In this document: piece by piece, positions 35,700 through 45,615 of the stretch
How the letters are laid out: every line of letters begins with the position of its first letter
Position numbering within the stretch: the first letter of the stretch is position 1
NCBI RefSeq assembly: GCF_033096445.1
Contig: NZ_AP028155.1
Span: 2,857,880-2,921,879, forward strand
Length of the DNA stretch: 64,000 nt
DNA from: Butyricimonas faecihominis
Lineage (GTDB): Bacteria > Bacteroidota > Bacteroidia > Bacteroidales > Marinifilaceae
Direction of reading: 5' to 3'
Notes under the pieces: model-generated
Told to the model about the DNA's origin: nothing
Database searches by the model: none
What the model saw: only the letters and a program-made list of their open reading frames with translations
Position numbers and translations under genes: made by a program

Positions 35700-37565
35700 A
35701 TGGCAGACGTAATTCAATTATTACCCGACTCGGTAGCGAACCAAATTGCGGCAGGAGAGGTCGTACAACGTCCGGCCTCCGTGGTGAAGGAATTAATGGA
35801 AAATGCCCTTGATGCCGGGGCAACAAAAGTACAAGTTATCCTAAAGAACGCGGGCAAAGGATTTATCCAAGTCATTGACGACGGGAAAGGAATGTCCCCG
35901 AGAGATTCCCGCATGGCTTTTGAACGTCATGCTACATCCAAAATATCCTGCGCACAGGACTTGTTCAATATCCGCACGATGGGATTCCGCGGAGAGGCCC
36001 TTGCATCAATTGCATCCGTAGCAGAGGTGGAATTACGCACCAAACGGGAAGAGGATGAACTGGGTACCTACCTCTTCGTGGCCGATTCTGAATTAAAAAA
36101 TCAGGAAAATATCAATTGTTCCCGGGGAACAAATATGCTGGTTAAAAACCTGTTCTACACGATTCCCGCCCGACGAAAATTTCTGAAATCGGACACCACG
36201 GAACTCCGTAACATTACCACGGAATTCTTACGAGTGGCCCTCACCGCCCCGGATATCGCATTCACGCTCGTCAACAACGGGAACGAAATATACAACCTGC
36301 CAGCATCCGGCTTGCGACAGCGTATCGTTAATGCCTTCGGGAAAACGATTAATACAAAACTACTCCCGGTTAATTGCGAAACGGGAATCGTTACCATCAA
36401 TGGTTTCGTATGCATCCCCCAGCACGCCCGGAAAACTTACGGGGAACAGTATTTTTTCGTGAACAACCGGTTCATGAAACATAACTTTTTCCATAAAGCA
36501 ATCACGGAAGCCTATGCCGGCTTGATTAGCGGGGACATGATCCCCTCGTATTTCCTTTATTTCACGGTGGACCCTTCCATCATAGATGTGAACATCCACC
36601 CGACAAAGACGGAGATCAAATTTCAAGACGAGAGTGCTATATTCCAAATTATACTGGCCAGCGTAAAAGAGGCCTTAGGCAAATTCAATGTAACCCCGAC
36701 AATCGACTTTGATACGGAAGGCAAGGTTGACTTCACGGTTCCCGACTCACCGATTCTCCCGAAGGTTCCCAAGGTCAGTTATAACCCCCATTACAACCCG
36801 TTCAACTATTCCACCTCGATCTCGAAAGAAGATTCAAACTTCGAACAGTCAGGCGGTAATAGTTCACGCCAGAACTTCGAACCCCGGCACAAGGAACAAG
36901 TTCCCGCAAACTGGGATGCACTCTTCGCCGGATTGGAAGATAAAACCGAAGAAGTACAAACTGAAATCCCCGAAATGGCAGAGAAACAGGAGGACCACGA
37001 AGGAATCATCTCTTTCGTGCAAATGAAAGGCAGATTCATTGTCACGCCCGTTCATTCCGGGTTGATGTTCATTGATCAGAAACGGGCGCACGAACGGGTG
37101 CTATACGAACGTTATCTGGAAACCTTGTCACACCAACAAATCTGCGGACAAAAAAGCCTGTTCCCCGAAACTCTAGAACTCTCGGCTGAAGATTTTCTAC
37201 TCGTAAAAGAAATCATGGACGATCTGGCCATATTAGGTTTTGAACTCGGAGAATTCGGAAAGAATTGCTACGCCATCTACGCCACCCCGTCCGACTTGTC
37301 GACTTCTCGCGGAAAAGAAGTGCTTATCAGCCTAATTGAACATTACAAGAACACGGAAGGTTCAATTCGGGATAAAATGAGGGAGCGCATAGCCCTATCA
37401 CTCGCAAAGGCGGCATCGCTGGATTACAATACCCCACTGGACAAACAGGAAATGAGCGATCTGTTCGACAACTTATTCGCTTGTCAGCATCCCAATTACA
37501 CGGCTGACGGCAAGACAATCATCCACATTCTGAAAAATGAGGACGTAACCCAGTGGTTTAAATAA
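35700..37565 (+). CDS. mutL: DNA mismatch repair protein MutL
   Basis: 621 residues. The N-terminal GHKL ATPase (~1-330) has IAAGEVVQRPASVVKELMENALDAGA, VIDDGKGM, RHATSKI and GFRGEALASI. A variable linker (~340-430) leads to a C-terminal dimerisation domain (~435-621). The endonuclease motif region reads IDQKRAHERVLYE, a variant of DQHAxxExxxxE in which the His is Lys; with CQHPNYTADGKT near the end, nuclease activity is plausible but should not be assumed. It couples MutS mismatch recognition to strand removal. It is convergent with the TlpA-like lipoprotein, with only 4 bp between stop codons. Confidence 0.96.
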   Translation: MADVIQLLPDSVANQIAAGEVVQRPASVVKELMENALDAGATKVQVILKNAGKGFIQVIDDGKGMSPRDSRMAFERHATSKISCAQDLFNIRTMGFRGEALASIASVAEVELRTKREEDELGTYLFVADSELKNQENINCSRGTNMLVKNLFYTIPARRKFLKSDTTELRNITTEFLRVALTAPDIAFTLVNNGNEIYNLPASGLRQRIVNAFGKTINTKLLPVNCETGIVTINGFVCIPQHARKTYGEQYFFVNNRFMKHNFFHKAITEAYAGLISGDMIPSYFLYFTVDPSIIDVNIHPTKTEIKFQDESAIFQIILASVKEALGKFNVTPTIDFDTEGKVDFTVPDSPILPKVPKVSYNPHYNPFNYSTSISKEDSNFEQSGGNSSRQNFEPRHKEQVPANWDALFAGLEDKTEEVQTEIPEMAEKQEDHEGIISFVQMKGRFIVTPVHSGLMFIDQKRAHERVLYERYLETLSHQQICGQKSLFPETLELSAEDFLLVKEIMDDLAILGFELGEFGKNCYAIYATPSDLSTSRGKEVLISLIEHYKNTEGSIRDKMRERIALSLAKAASLDYNTPLDKQEMSDLFDNLFACQHPNYTADGKTIIHILKNEDVTQWFK

Positions 37566-37569
37566 AAAA

Positions 37570-38916
37570 CTATTTTTCTTTCAGATAAGCCCGCAACGTT
37601 TTCGCTGTTTCGGGATCAGAAGGTCGTGACATATCCGAATTGATAATACGTCCATCCGGAGCGATCAAAATAAAACGAGGGATCCCGCGAATCATGTAAA
37701 AATCCATGAAAGAACGATCACTCCCCATATATAATTGTACTTCTCCCTTGGGATTCTCCCGCACCCGCTTTTCCCAGACAGCACGGTCATTATCACAAGA
37801 AACAGCCACGAACACGATATTTTCATCTTCAAACTCTTTCTCCAGTTTCTCCCAAGCCAGATTTTCATAGCGACAAGGAACGCCCCAAGTAGTCCACACG
37901 TTGATGAACAGGTATTTTCCCCTGAAATCTTCCAATTCAACAGCTTGCCCGGCAATATCCGTAAACATAAAATCAAAAGCAGGACTACCGGGGACAATTT
38001 TCGCACAACGATCATAAATCTCTTGAAACCGTTTCCGCAATGCCGGGTCCTTCACGTAAAAATCATACACCCGCAAGACATCATCAATATGCTCGTCAAT
38101 TCCCACACCAAGCAAATAAGCATAAGCGTAATGATCGATCAGGAACTCCACCAGCGTCTCGTTAGTCAAATGGTGAATCACATAATCAAACTGCGCCATC
38201 ACTTGCTTGTAGGCATCCAGCTCCTTCATGTGGTACGTACTGATCAACGAAACCAAGGAGGCCATTCCTTCTTGGTACTCCTTCAGAACCAACAACTTCT
38301 CATCTTCTTTGATCAATTTTTTGATACAGGAAAGATAAGCGGTATCCGGCTGATAATCCATGTTTCCTGTACTCCAAGCATGATACAAGGGATAATTTTC
38401 CAACGCTTTATAAGTGGAAAACTTGATCCGGTTCCGTTCCATCTCGGCAAAAGCGGCATCGAAACCCATGGTATCCAGATAATGAAACTGCTCTTGAATC
38501 AAATCCTTCAACTGGTCTAAAAACTCCGGGGCATTCAGTTCATAATCAAAAGACAGATTCTTCATGACCTGACTATTCAAATAACTATTCTTAGGAGAGC
38601 CGTCTCCTTCAAAACGGATATTCCCTTTAGCATGATCCCCGTAAATATATATTCGTAATGTCGTTCCGTCTTCAATAAACAAAGGAAGACGATCCTTTCC
38701 ATATTTTAACGTTGCATATCCATGTTCGCCCTCCGTCAGCATCAATTTGGCATAGCCGGAGTCATCCACTTCAATTTCCCGTTCCTCCCCGTTAACCACC
38801 AGCTCCGGCTGTATCCCCGAAGACCCGATAAGATTAAACTCCACAACCGTTTTCCGGGTATTACAACACCACATCAATAATATCAAGATCAATATTATGC
38901 CTCCAAATTTTCCCAT
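37570..38916 (-). CDS. TlpA-like lipoprotein with a degenerate GVPC active site
   Basis: 448 residues. A lipobox-like signal peptide ends in LMWCC (Cys17/18). A small N-terminal beta domain (~22-100), a long helical middle and a C-terminal TlpA/AhpC-type thioredoxin domain (~310-448) follow. The active site reads WTTWGVPCRYE: the first Cys of CxxC is Gly345 (codon GGC, one base from TGC) and only Cys348 remains. The cis-Pro loop GIPRFIL is intact. It may act as a single-Cys isomerase-like or client-binding protein rather than a reductase. It is not next to a SusCD pair; no partner gene is evident. Confidence 0.85.
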   Translation of the reverse strand: MGKFGGIILILILLMWCCNTRKTVVEFNLIGSSGIQPELVVNGEEREIEVDDSGYAKLMLTEGEHGYATLKYGKDRLPLFIEDGTTLRIYIYGDHAKGNIRFEGDGSPKNSYLNSQVMKNLSFDYELNAPEFLDQLKDLIQEQFHYLDTMGFDAAFAEMERNRIKFSTYKALENYPLYHAWSTGNMDYQPDTAYLSCIKKLIKEDEKLLVLKEYQEGMASLVSLISTYHMKELDAYKQVMAQFDYVIHHLTNETLVEFLIDHYAYAYLLGVGIDEHIDDVLRVYDFYVKDPALRKRFQEIYDRCAKIVPGSPAFDFMFTDIAGQAVELEDFRGKYLFINVWTTWGVPCRYENLAWEKLEKEFEDENIVFVAVSCDNDRAVWEKRVRENPKGEVQLYMGSDRSFMDFYMIRGIPRFILIAPDGRIINSDMSRPSDPETAKTLRAYLKEK

Positions 38917-39014
38917 GATCTAACGCACCAATGTTACAATTTGCTAAATTAATTATAAATTCTTTTAACCCGAGTTAATGTCCTGACTTTAACTTTTTAT
39001 TAACGTATCACACC

Positions 39015-39045
39015 TTGTTATTTAAATCAAGTCCAAATAGCTTTA
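39015..39045 (+). promoter_or_regulatory. Promoter of maeB
   Basis: TTG (39015-39017), 20 bp, TAGCTTTA (39038-39045). The predicted transcript start near 39052 would leave almost no leader for an ATG at 39058, favouring the ATG at 39079 as the real start. Confidence 0.5.
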
Positions 39046-39078
39046 CACACGCTTAAAATGATTAAAAATATGAACAAC

Positions 39079-41352
39079 ATGGATAAAAAACAGGCCCTGC
39101 ATTACCATGCAATGGGACGTCCCGGAAAGATTGAAGTCGTTCCGACAAAACCACATAGTACACAATATGATCTTTCACTGGCCTATTCCCCAGGGGTAGC
39201 GGAACCCTGCTTGGAAATCCAGAAGAATCAAATTGATGCCTACAAATATACAGCCAAGAGCAACTTGGTAGCCGTGATTTCAAACGGGACAGCCGTACTC
39301 GGACTAGGAGATATTGGTGCCTTGTCCGGCAAACCCGTCATGGAAGGGAAAGGATTATTGTTTAAAATATTCGCGGACATCGACGTGTTTGACATCGAAC
39401 TCGACACGAAAGACGTGGATAAATTCATCGAAACGGTTAAAATGATCTCCCCGACTTTCGGGGGAATAAATCTGGAAGATATTAAAGCACCCGAATGTTT
39501 CGAAATCGAACACCGGCTCAAAGAAGAACTGGATATTCCCGTGATGCACGATGACCAACACGGGACAGCCATTATTTCGGCTGCCGGGTTACTAAATGCC
39601 CTCGAACTCAACGGGAAAAAAATTGATACTATTCGTGTCGTAGTCAACGGAGCCGGAGCCGCAGCCATTTCCTGCGCCCGCCTTTATAAAGCATTGGGAG
39701 TGAAGAAAGAGAACATGATCATGTGCGACAGCAAAGGAGTTATCTACACGGGAAGAGCCGGCCTCAACGCGGAGAAAGAAGAATTTGCCGTTAAGACCTC
39801 TGCCCGTACACTAACCGAAGCTCTCGTTGGGGCCGATATGTTTTTAGGTCTCTCTGTCGCTGATATATTGAGCGAAGAGATGATTCAAAGCATGGCAAAA
39901 GACCCGATCGTATTTGCCCTCGCCAACCCGAACCCGGAAATCAGCTATGAAAAAGCCATTCACAGCCGACCGGACATCATTTTCGCCACGGGACGTTCGG
40001 ACTACCCAAACCAGATCAACAATGTACTCGGATTCCCGTATATCTTCCGGGGAGCCTTGGATGTGCAAGCCCGGAGCATAAACGAGGAGATGAAGCTTGC
40101 CGCCACTTACGCGCTGGCTGAATTGACGAAAGAACCCGTTCCCGAAAACGTGAAAATGGCATACAATGACCCATCTATCGCTTTCGGCAGGAATTACATC
40201 ATTCCCAAACCCTTGGACACCCGTTTAATCAGTCGTATCGCCCCCGCCGTGGCAAAAGCCGCCATCGAATCGGGAGTTGCCCGCACGGGAATCGAGGACT
40301 GGGATGCCTACCGGGATCAACTGGAAAAACGCATGGGCCAAGACGAACGACTCATGCGCCGAATGACCCGTAAAGCCAAAACCAACCCCAAACGAATCGT
40401 GTTTGCGGAAGGAGCTGACATCAAAACTCTGATGGCCGTACAGGAGATTCTTTCCGAAAAGATCGCTCATCCCATACTCATCGGCAACAAAACCGAGATC
40501 GAGGCTCTCCAAAAACAATATAAATTAGAGTTACCCGAACTAACCATTTTCGACCCGGCAAAAGAGATCGACAAAATAGATCAATACACCCAGTCTTATT
40601 ACGGGAAAAGACAAAGAAAAGGGGTTATTCTGGAACAAGCCAAAGAATTGATGAAGAACCCGAATTTCATCGGTTTAATGATGGTTGAATCCGGAGAGGC
40701 AGACGGTTTCATTTCCGGGATTCACTCTAATTACCACGATGTACTCCGGGCTGCCAAAGACATCATCGGCCTAAGAGCTTGTTGTAAATATGCCGTGGGT
40801 ATGCACATCGTGACCAATAAAAAAGGTACTTATTTCCTAGCCGACACGACAGTCAACAGTCATCCGTCAGCCGACACGCTGGAATGCGTGACCGTCCTGA
40901 CCTACGAGGCTGTAAAACAATTCAACGTGGAACCGGTTGTCGCCCTTACCTCATACTCCAATTTCGGGGAATACCGCTTGGGTAGTCCGGCACAGATACA
41001 AGAGGCCGTTGACACACTCCATCGTAAATACCCCGAAATCCTAGTTGACGGCGAAATGTCCGCATCCATTGCGTTCAATACCGAATTGCGACAAGCACGT
41101 TTCCCGTTCTCCCCACTGGCAGACAAGGACGTGAACACGATTATCTTCCCGAACCTTAGTTCCGGAAGTATAGCCTTGGGCGTGTTACAAGAACTAGGAA
41201 ACAACGAAATCATCGGTCCCGTTCTACTCGGTTTGAATAAACCCGTACATATTTTACAAATGGGATGTAGCGTGAGAGACATTGTTTACATGACCACCTT
41301 GGCCGTGACGGACGCACAGAAAGAAATGCCGGTGGATATGTGCCGAATCTGA
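39079..41352 (+). CDS. maeB: NADP-dependent malic enzyme with C-terminal phosphotransacetylase-like domain
   Basis: 757 residues from the ATG at 39079 (MDKKQALHYHAMGRPG); ATGs at 39058 and 39070 would add 7 or 3 residues, but family members start next to the ALxYH motif and the promoter position agrees. The malic domain (~15-150, YSPGVAEPCL) and NAD(P)-binding domain (~160-400, VVNGAGAAAISCARL) decarboxylate malate to pyruvate. The C-terminal ~320 residues are a phosphate acetyl/butyryltransferase-like domain (RKAKTNPKRIVFAEG, GSPAQIQEAVD), which in these fusions is usually regulatory (acetyl-CoA sensing). It is a single gene with its own promoter and ends at a 31-bp inverted repeat. Confidence 0.95.
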   Translation: MDKKQALHYHAMGRPGKIEVVPTKPHSTQYDLSLAYSPGVAEPCLEIQKNQIDAYKYTAKSNLVAVISNGTAVLGLGDIGALSGKPVMEGKGLLFKIFADIDVFDIELDTKDVDKFIETVKMISPTFGGINLEDIKAPECFEIEHRLKEELDIPVMHDDQHGTAIISAAGLLNALELNGKKIDTIRVVVNGAGAAAISCARLYKALGVKKENMIMCDSKGVIYTGRAGLNAEKEEFAVKTSARTLTEALVGADMFLGLSVADILSEEMIQSMAKDPIVFALANPNPEISYEKAIHSRPDIIFATGRSDYPNQINNVLGFPYIFRGALDVQARSINEEMKLAATYALAELTKEPVPENVKMAYNDPSIAFGRNYIIPKPLDTRLISRIAPAVAKAAIESGVARTGIEDWDAYRDQLEKRMGQDERLMRRMTRKAKTNPKRIVFAEGADIKTLMAVQEILSEKIAHPILIGNKTEIEALQKQYKLELPELTIFDPAKEIDKIDQYTQSYYGKRQRKGVILEQAKELMKNPNFIGLMMVESGEADGFISGIHSNYHDVLRAAKDIIGLRACCKYAVGMHIVTNKKGTYFLADTTVNSHPSADTLECVTVLTYEAVKQFNVEPVVALTSYSNFGEYRLGSPAQIQEAVDTLHRKYPEILVDGEMSASIAFNTELRQARFPFSPLADKDVNTIIFPNLSSGSIALGVLQELGNNEIIGPVLLGLNKPVHILQMGCSVRDIVYMTTLAVTDAQKEMPVDMCRI

Positions 41353-41354
41353 CG

Positions 41355-41427
41355 ATTTACGATTTTAGATTTACGATTTATGATTCTAGCTTTCGTAATC
41401 ATAAATCGTAAATCTAAAATTGTAAAT
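41355..41427. terminator. 31-bp inverted repeat between convergent maeB and rpiB
   Basis: Arms at 41355-41385 and 41397-41427 match at 30 of 31 positions, with an 11-nt loop (ctagctttcgt). The arms themselves are built of the repeated words GATTTACGATTT and TTAGATTTACG. It begins 3 bp after the maeB stop and overlaps the first base of the complemented rpiB stop. It is A/T-rich, without a classical GC core, so it could be a terminator or a mobile-like repeat. Confidence 0.7.
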
Positions 41428-41858
41428 TATTTCACCGGAATCTTCTCCACCCTTCTCTGGTGGCGACCTCCTTCAAAATCCGTTGATAAGAAAACGTCTA
41501 CAACATTTTGAGCTTCTTCGTAAGCGATGAAACGAGCAGGTAATCCAACCACATTCGCATTATTATGCTGACGAGCCAAAGCAGCAAGCTCCATGTTCCA
41601 ACACAAAGCACAGCGAATACCCTGATGCTTATTGGCAGTCATAGAAATGCCGTTACCACTTCCGCAAATGGCAATTCCTCTTTCATACTCGCCAGTCTCC
41701 ACGGCCGCAGCCATCGGATGAGCCGAATCCGGATAATCCATACTCTCGGCTGAATAAGCACCGAAATCCTTTACTTCATGACCTTTTTCCCGAAGGTATT
41801 TTACCAACCGTTCCTTGTATTCGTAACCGGCGTGGTCACATGCTATCGCTATTTTCAT
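41427..41858 (-). CDS. rpiB: Ribose-5-phosphate isomerase B
   Basis: 143 residues, normal for RpiB. It interconverts ribose 5-phosphate and ribulose 5-phosphate in the pentose phosphate pathway. Signatures: IACDHAGYEYKE (D8, H9), ICGSGNGISMTANKHQGIRCALC with catalytic Cys65 and the anion hole GSGNG, and NVVGLPARFI. It is a single gene, convergent with maeB, followed upstream by the rprXY terminator. Confidence 0.96.
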   Translation of the reverse strand: MKIAIACDHAGYEYKERLVKYLREKGHEVKDFGAYSAESMDYPDSAHPMAAAVETGEYERGIAICGSGNGISMTANKHQGIRCALCWNMELAALARQHNNANVVGLPARFIAYEEAQNVVDVFLSTDFEGGRHQRRVEKIPVK

Positions 41859-41967
41859 CTCTTTAAAATTATTGTCCTTAACTATAAAACAAAAGTTGAC
41901 TCGTTATCGTTTGCAAGTTTACATAGAAACTTTTTAACTTGCAACTTGAAACCTGTCAACTTCTAAC

Positions 41968-41997
41968 AAAAAAGGGACTCTTCCGAATCCCCTTTTT
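41968..41997 (-). terminator. Terminator of the rprX-rprY operon
   Basis: Read on the - strand: AAAAAGGGGATTC, a short loop, then GAGTCCCTTTTTT, starting 5 bp after the response-regulator stop codon. One bulge and one mismatch in the stem. Confidence 0.8.
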
Positions 41998-42001
41998 ATC
42001 A

Positions 42002-42691
42002 TCAAAGAATCAATTTATACCCTTTTCCGTGAACATTGATAATCTCCACTGACGGATCTTTCTTCAAATGTTTACGTAACTTCGTGATATAAACATCCAT
42101 ACTTCTGGCATTAAAGTAATTGTCATCAGCCCAGATATTCTTCAAAGCGTAGTTTCTCTCCAATACCTTGTTTACATTCAAGCACAACAGACGAAGTAAC
42201 TCAGACTCTTTCGTGGTCAATTTTTGTTCTTCTTCCCCGTCAAACAAGGTCTGCTTCTTAGAATTGAATGTTAACTTACCAATCTTGAAGATCTCTTGTT
42301 CGTCTTCCGGTTTCAACCCGGTTGATCTTCTCAAGACAGCCTCGATACGCAGCAACAACTCTTCCATACTGAAAGGTTTGCTCATATAATCATCGGCTCC
42401 TAACTTGAATCCTTCCAACACATCTTCTTTCATCGACTTAGCCGTCAAGAAAATAATCGGAATTTCGCTATTGATCTGTCTAACTTCTTTTGCAAGCGTA
42501 AAACCATCTTTTTTAGGCATCATCACGTCGAAAATGCAAATATCAAACGGTTCGTTCAAAAACCTTTCGTATGCAATCTCTCCATCCTCACACAAAACGG
42601 TGTCAAAACCTTTAGCTCTCAAATATTCTTTAAGAAGCATACCCAAGTTGGTATCATCCTCTGCCAATAAAATTTTAATTTTCTCATCCAT
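42002..42691 (-). CDS. rprY: Response regulator, RprY-like (OmpR/PhoB family)
   Basis: 229 residues: receiver domain (~5-120) with acidic pocket EDD (11-13), phospho-acceptor Asp55 in FDVMMPKKDG, Thr/Lys switch (LTAK, SKPF), and a winged-helix DNA-binding domain (~135-229) with LTTKESELLRLLCLN and ARSMDVYITKLRKHLKKDP. The full sequence closely fits RprY of Bacteroides, a regulator linked to redox/energy and stress responses there. It lies 56 bp downstream of its kinase gene and the operon ends at a terminator. Confidence 0.92.
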   Translation of the reverse strand: MDEKIKILLAEDDTNLGMLLKEYLRAKGFDTVLCEDGEIAYERFLNEPFDICIFDVMMPKKDGFTLAKEVRQINSEIPIIFLTAKSMKEDVLEGFKLGADDYMSKPFSMEELLLRIEAVLRRSTGLKPEDEQEIFKIGKLTFNSKKQTLFDGEEEQKLTTKESELLRLLCLNVNKVLERNYALKNIWADDNYFNARSMDVYITKLRKHLKKDPSVEIINVHGKGYKLIL

Positions 42692-42747
42692 AGCTATGTT
42701 GTTTTAAATAATTCTCATTTTTTAATTCTCTGTAAAAATATACGAAT

Positions 42748-44292
42748 TTAGAAAAATAAGGTTCTCTTTATTTTTTGCTTTTTTACGGTTAAAGGTAAAA
42801 TGATGTCAAAACAGCTACCTTTTTCAAGGGAGCTTTCCACGTCAATCCTTCCACCATGAGCCTCAACGATTTTCTTCACATATGATAGTCCCAAGCCGAA
42901 TCCCTTCACGTCATGCAAATTCCCCGTGGACACACGATAGAATCTTTCGAAGATCAACTTCTGATCTTTCTTAGCAATTCCTATGCCATTATCAATGACA
43001 CTTATTATAATTTCTTTATCTTTATTACGAGTATAAATGGTAATTTCTGGTGGTTTTACACAATATTTTATCGCGTTATCCACGAGATTGGAAATCACGT
43101 TTGTCACATGCACCTCATCCGCAAGCACTTCATCTTGATCCGCCTCAAGATAAGCAGAGAACTTACCTCCTTTATCCTCCACACGTAAGCTAAATTTAGG
43201 TAATAAATCTTCAATCAACTGATTAATATTTATATTCTTTAGCTTTAATTTCATCCGAGTCTCCGTGAACAAAGCCGTTTGCAACACCCGCTCCACTTGG
43301 AAAGTTAAACGCTTACTCTCATCCCGGATAATCGTAGCCACCCGGTCAATGGTTTCCGGGGTATTCGTCACCGCCCCGTCTTTCAACATCTGCGATGCCA
43401 AAGAAATTGTCGCAATCGGGGTTTTGAACTCGTGCGTCATATTATTAATAAAGTCATTCTTGATCACCGACAACTTTTTTTGCCGGACGATAACGATCAA
43501 ACAGAACACGGCACAAAACACGATAGCAATCGTGATCAGCACCCCGGGCAGAACCATCCACACGGAACCTGCCGTATCGGACGATGCATCCGGGAACTTC
43601 AGATACAGGATAGCCGATGAGCTTTCACCCGGGAATATCTTCCGGCTAAGCGTCACATCATCCGAGACATGACTTAAAAAATTCTTGGAGGTCAGAATAA
43701 ATTTACCATTTTCCTTGATACCGAATTCGAAACGGGAACGAATTCCCGCATCTGTCAGCGTGTTACCGATAAAACCGTATAGATTATTCAAATCCACCCG
43801 CCCCTCGATCACGTGTTTATCCTCTTTCCCTTCCGGTACAAACCTGTAATTTTCTCCGGTTCGTTCCTTCATGGCTTGCTGCAACTTGGAGATAGAAGTG
43901 GCCAAATTATCTTCCTTGAACTTACTTCCCACGAATTCACTGACATCCTTCACCTCCGAATCATCATCAATCAAATTAAGCATAGAATTGGCAACTGCTG
44001 ACGGGTCATTTTTCACGGCAATCGGACGTTTCGGGTCAATATAAATCGGGGCATCAATCTCCACTCCCCGACTTCTGGCCTCAGACAGATTCCTGTTCTC
44101 AGAAAGCCTTCCCGCCTCTTCCTGCTTGCGGATATAATCGACCATATCATCCATGGCCCGGTTAGCCGAGTAGAAGAATTGCTCCTTCTTCACCTCGTAA
44201 GCCGTTTGGAAATAACTGGTCTGGAGAATAATCAATCCCAGCAAGGATATACCAAACACAATTCCTAATATGATTATCTGTTGCTTTCTCAT
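42748..44292 (-). CDS. rprX: Sensor histidine kinase, RprX-like
   Basis: 514 residues. TM1 ~7-26, a periplasmic sensor region ~27-245, TM2 ~247-270, then HisKA with phospho-acceptor His287 (NNMTHEFKTPIA), and HATPase_c with N box LVDNAIKY, G1 DNGIGI and G2 GFGLGLSYVKKI. The short C-terminal tail is basic. It phosphorylates the response regulator encoded next. TAAATTTG on its strand at 44305-44298 is a possible -7 box, but it is close to the ATG. ruvB lies 208 bp upstream on the same strand, across AT-rich DNA with no further gene. Confidence 0.92.
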   Translation of the reverse strand: MRKQQIIILGIVFGISLLGLIILQTSYFQTAYEVKKEQFFYSANRAMDDMVDYIRKQEEAGRLSENRNLSEARSRGVEIDAPIYIDPKRPIAVKNDPSAVANSMLNLIDDDSEVKDVSEFVGSKFKEDNLATSISKLQQAMKERTGENYRFVPEGKEDKHVIEGRVDLNNLYGFIGNTLTDAGIRSRFEFGIKENGKFILTSKNFLSHVSDDVTLSRKIFPGESSSAILYLKFPDASSDTAGSVWMVLPGVLITIAIVFCAVFCLIVIVRQKKLSVIKNDFINNMTHEFKTPIATISLASQMLKDGAVTNTPETIDRVATIIRDESKRLTFQVERVLQTALFTETRMKLKLKNININQLIEDLLPKFSLRVEDKGGKFSAYLEADQDEVLADEVHVTNVISNLVDNAIKYCVKPPEITIYTRNKDKEIIISVIDNGIGIAKKDQKLIFERFYRVSTGNLHDVKGFGLGLSYVKKIVEAHGGRIDVESSLEKGSCFDIILPLTVKKQKIKRTLFF

Positions 44293-44500
44293 ACACGCAA
44301 ATTTAACAAATCCATTTTAACAATTGACAGGCTTAATACTATTTAACAAAAATATAACTCGTTGATCCTCTTCAAAATTTTATCCAATCCGCAAATTAAA
44401 CAAGTCAAAACTCCGCTTTCACCCACTTTTAACGTTAATAAAACTTTTGAATTTATTATTTTATCCAACACTTCCCGCTTTCCCAACCCTCCGGAATTAG

Positions 44501-45526
44501 CTAGAATAACGTGGCTTGCCAGTCATCCGTTCGTCGATTCTTCCGCAGATGCTTGTAGGCCAAATCCGTCACTTCACGTCCCCGGGGAGTTCTTTTCAGA
44601 AAACCTTCCTTAATCAAGAACGGCTCGTAAACCTCTTCCAAGGTTCCCGGGTCCTCGCTGACCGCGGTTGCAATCGTGGTCAAACCGACAGGCCCCCCTT
44701 TGAACTTATCAATAATCGTCAACAGAATTTTATTATCCATATCATCCAGTCCGAACTTATCAATATTCAAAGCCTCCAGCGCGAAGGTCGTGATCTCAAG
44801 ATCAACCACCCCGTTTCCCTTCACCATGGCAAAATCCCGTACCCGACGCAACAAGGCATTAGCGATACGAGGAGTCCCGCGACTTCTGGACGCGATCTCT
44901 TTCGAAGCCTGACTCGTAATCTTTGTTCTTAAAATAGCTGCCGAGCGCTCCACGATCCCCGTCAGCACGTCGAGATCATAATACTCCAAATGGCTATTGA
45001 TACCGAAACGCGCCCTCAACGGGGCTGTCAGTAAGCCGCTACGCGTGGTTGCCCCGATCAGCGTGAAAGGACTCAATTGGATCTGCACGGATCGGGCAGC
45101 CGGCCCTTTATCTATCATAATATCAATCTTGAAATCCTCCATCGCCGAGTAAAGATACTCTTCTACGATCGGGCTTAACCGGTGAATCTCGTCAATAAAC
45201 AACACATCATTCGGCTCCAGATTAGTTAACAACCCCGCTAAATCACCCGGTTTATCCAACACCGGACCCGAAGTAATCTTAATCCCGACTCCCAACTCGT
45301 TAGCAATAATAGCCGACAAAGTTGTCTTTCCCAATCCGGGAGGGCCGTGCAACAAAACGTGATCCAGAGATTCACCCCGCATCTTCGCCGCCTCCACGAA
45401 GACTTCCAGATTATCCACGATCTTCTTTTGCCCCCGGAAATCACTAAAACTCAACGGACGCAAAGCCTTCTCCAGTTCTTTCTCACTATCTGGCACATTC
45501 CCGGTCCTTATATCAAAATTACCCAT
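44501..45526 (-). CDS. ruvB: Holliday junction DNA helicase RuvB
   Basis: 341 residues, full length. AAA+ domain with [15 protein letters not shown], Walker [11 protein letters not shown], Walker [11 protein letters not shown], sensor 1 GATTRSG and the Arg-finger region, then a winged-helix C-terminus ([37 protein letters not shown]). It drives branch migration with RuvA. ruvA and ruvC are not adjacent, as is common in this phylum. Confidence 0.98.
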   Translation of the reverse strand: MGNFDIRTGNVPDSEKELEKALRPLSFSDFRGQKKIVDNLEVFVEAAKMRGESLDHVLLHGPPGLGKTTLSAIIANELGVGIKITSGPVLDKPGDLAGLLTNLEPNDVLFIDEIHRLSPIVEEYLYSAMEDFKIDIMIDKGPAARSVQIQLSPFTLIGATTRSGLLTAPLRARFGINSHLEYYDLDVLTGIVERSAAILRTKITSQASKEIASRSRGTPRIANALLRRVRDFAMVKGNGVVDLEITTFALEALNIDKFGLDDMDNKILLTIIDKFKGGPVGLTTIATAVSEDPGTLEEVYEPFLIKEGFLKRTPRGREVTDLAYKHLRKNRRTDDWQATLF

Positions 45527-45615
45527 GTACTATTTTATTAATAACAATCTATTCAATTCGTAAATGTACAACAAAACAATTGAAAACGGAAAATGGAAAA
45601 TGGAGAATAAATTAA

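Noticed and set aside
37735-38520. 261-codon + strand frame opposite to the TlpA-like lipoprotein
   Set aside because: Antisense to a gene with a clear thioredoxin domain and lipobox; the translation shows no coherent fold or signal.
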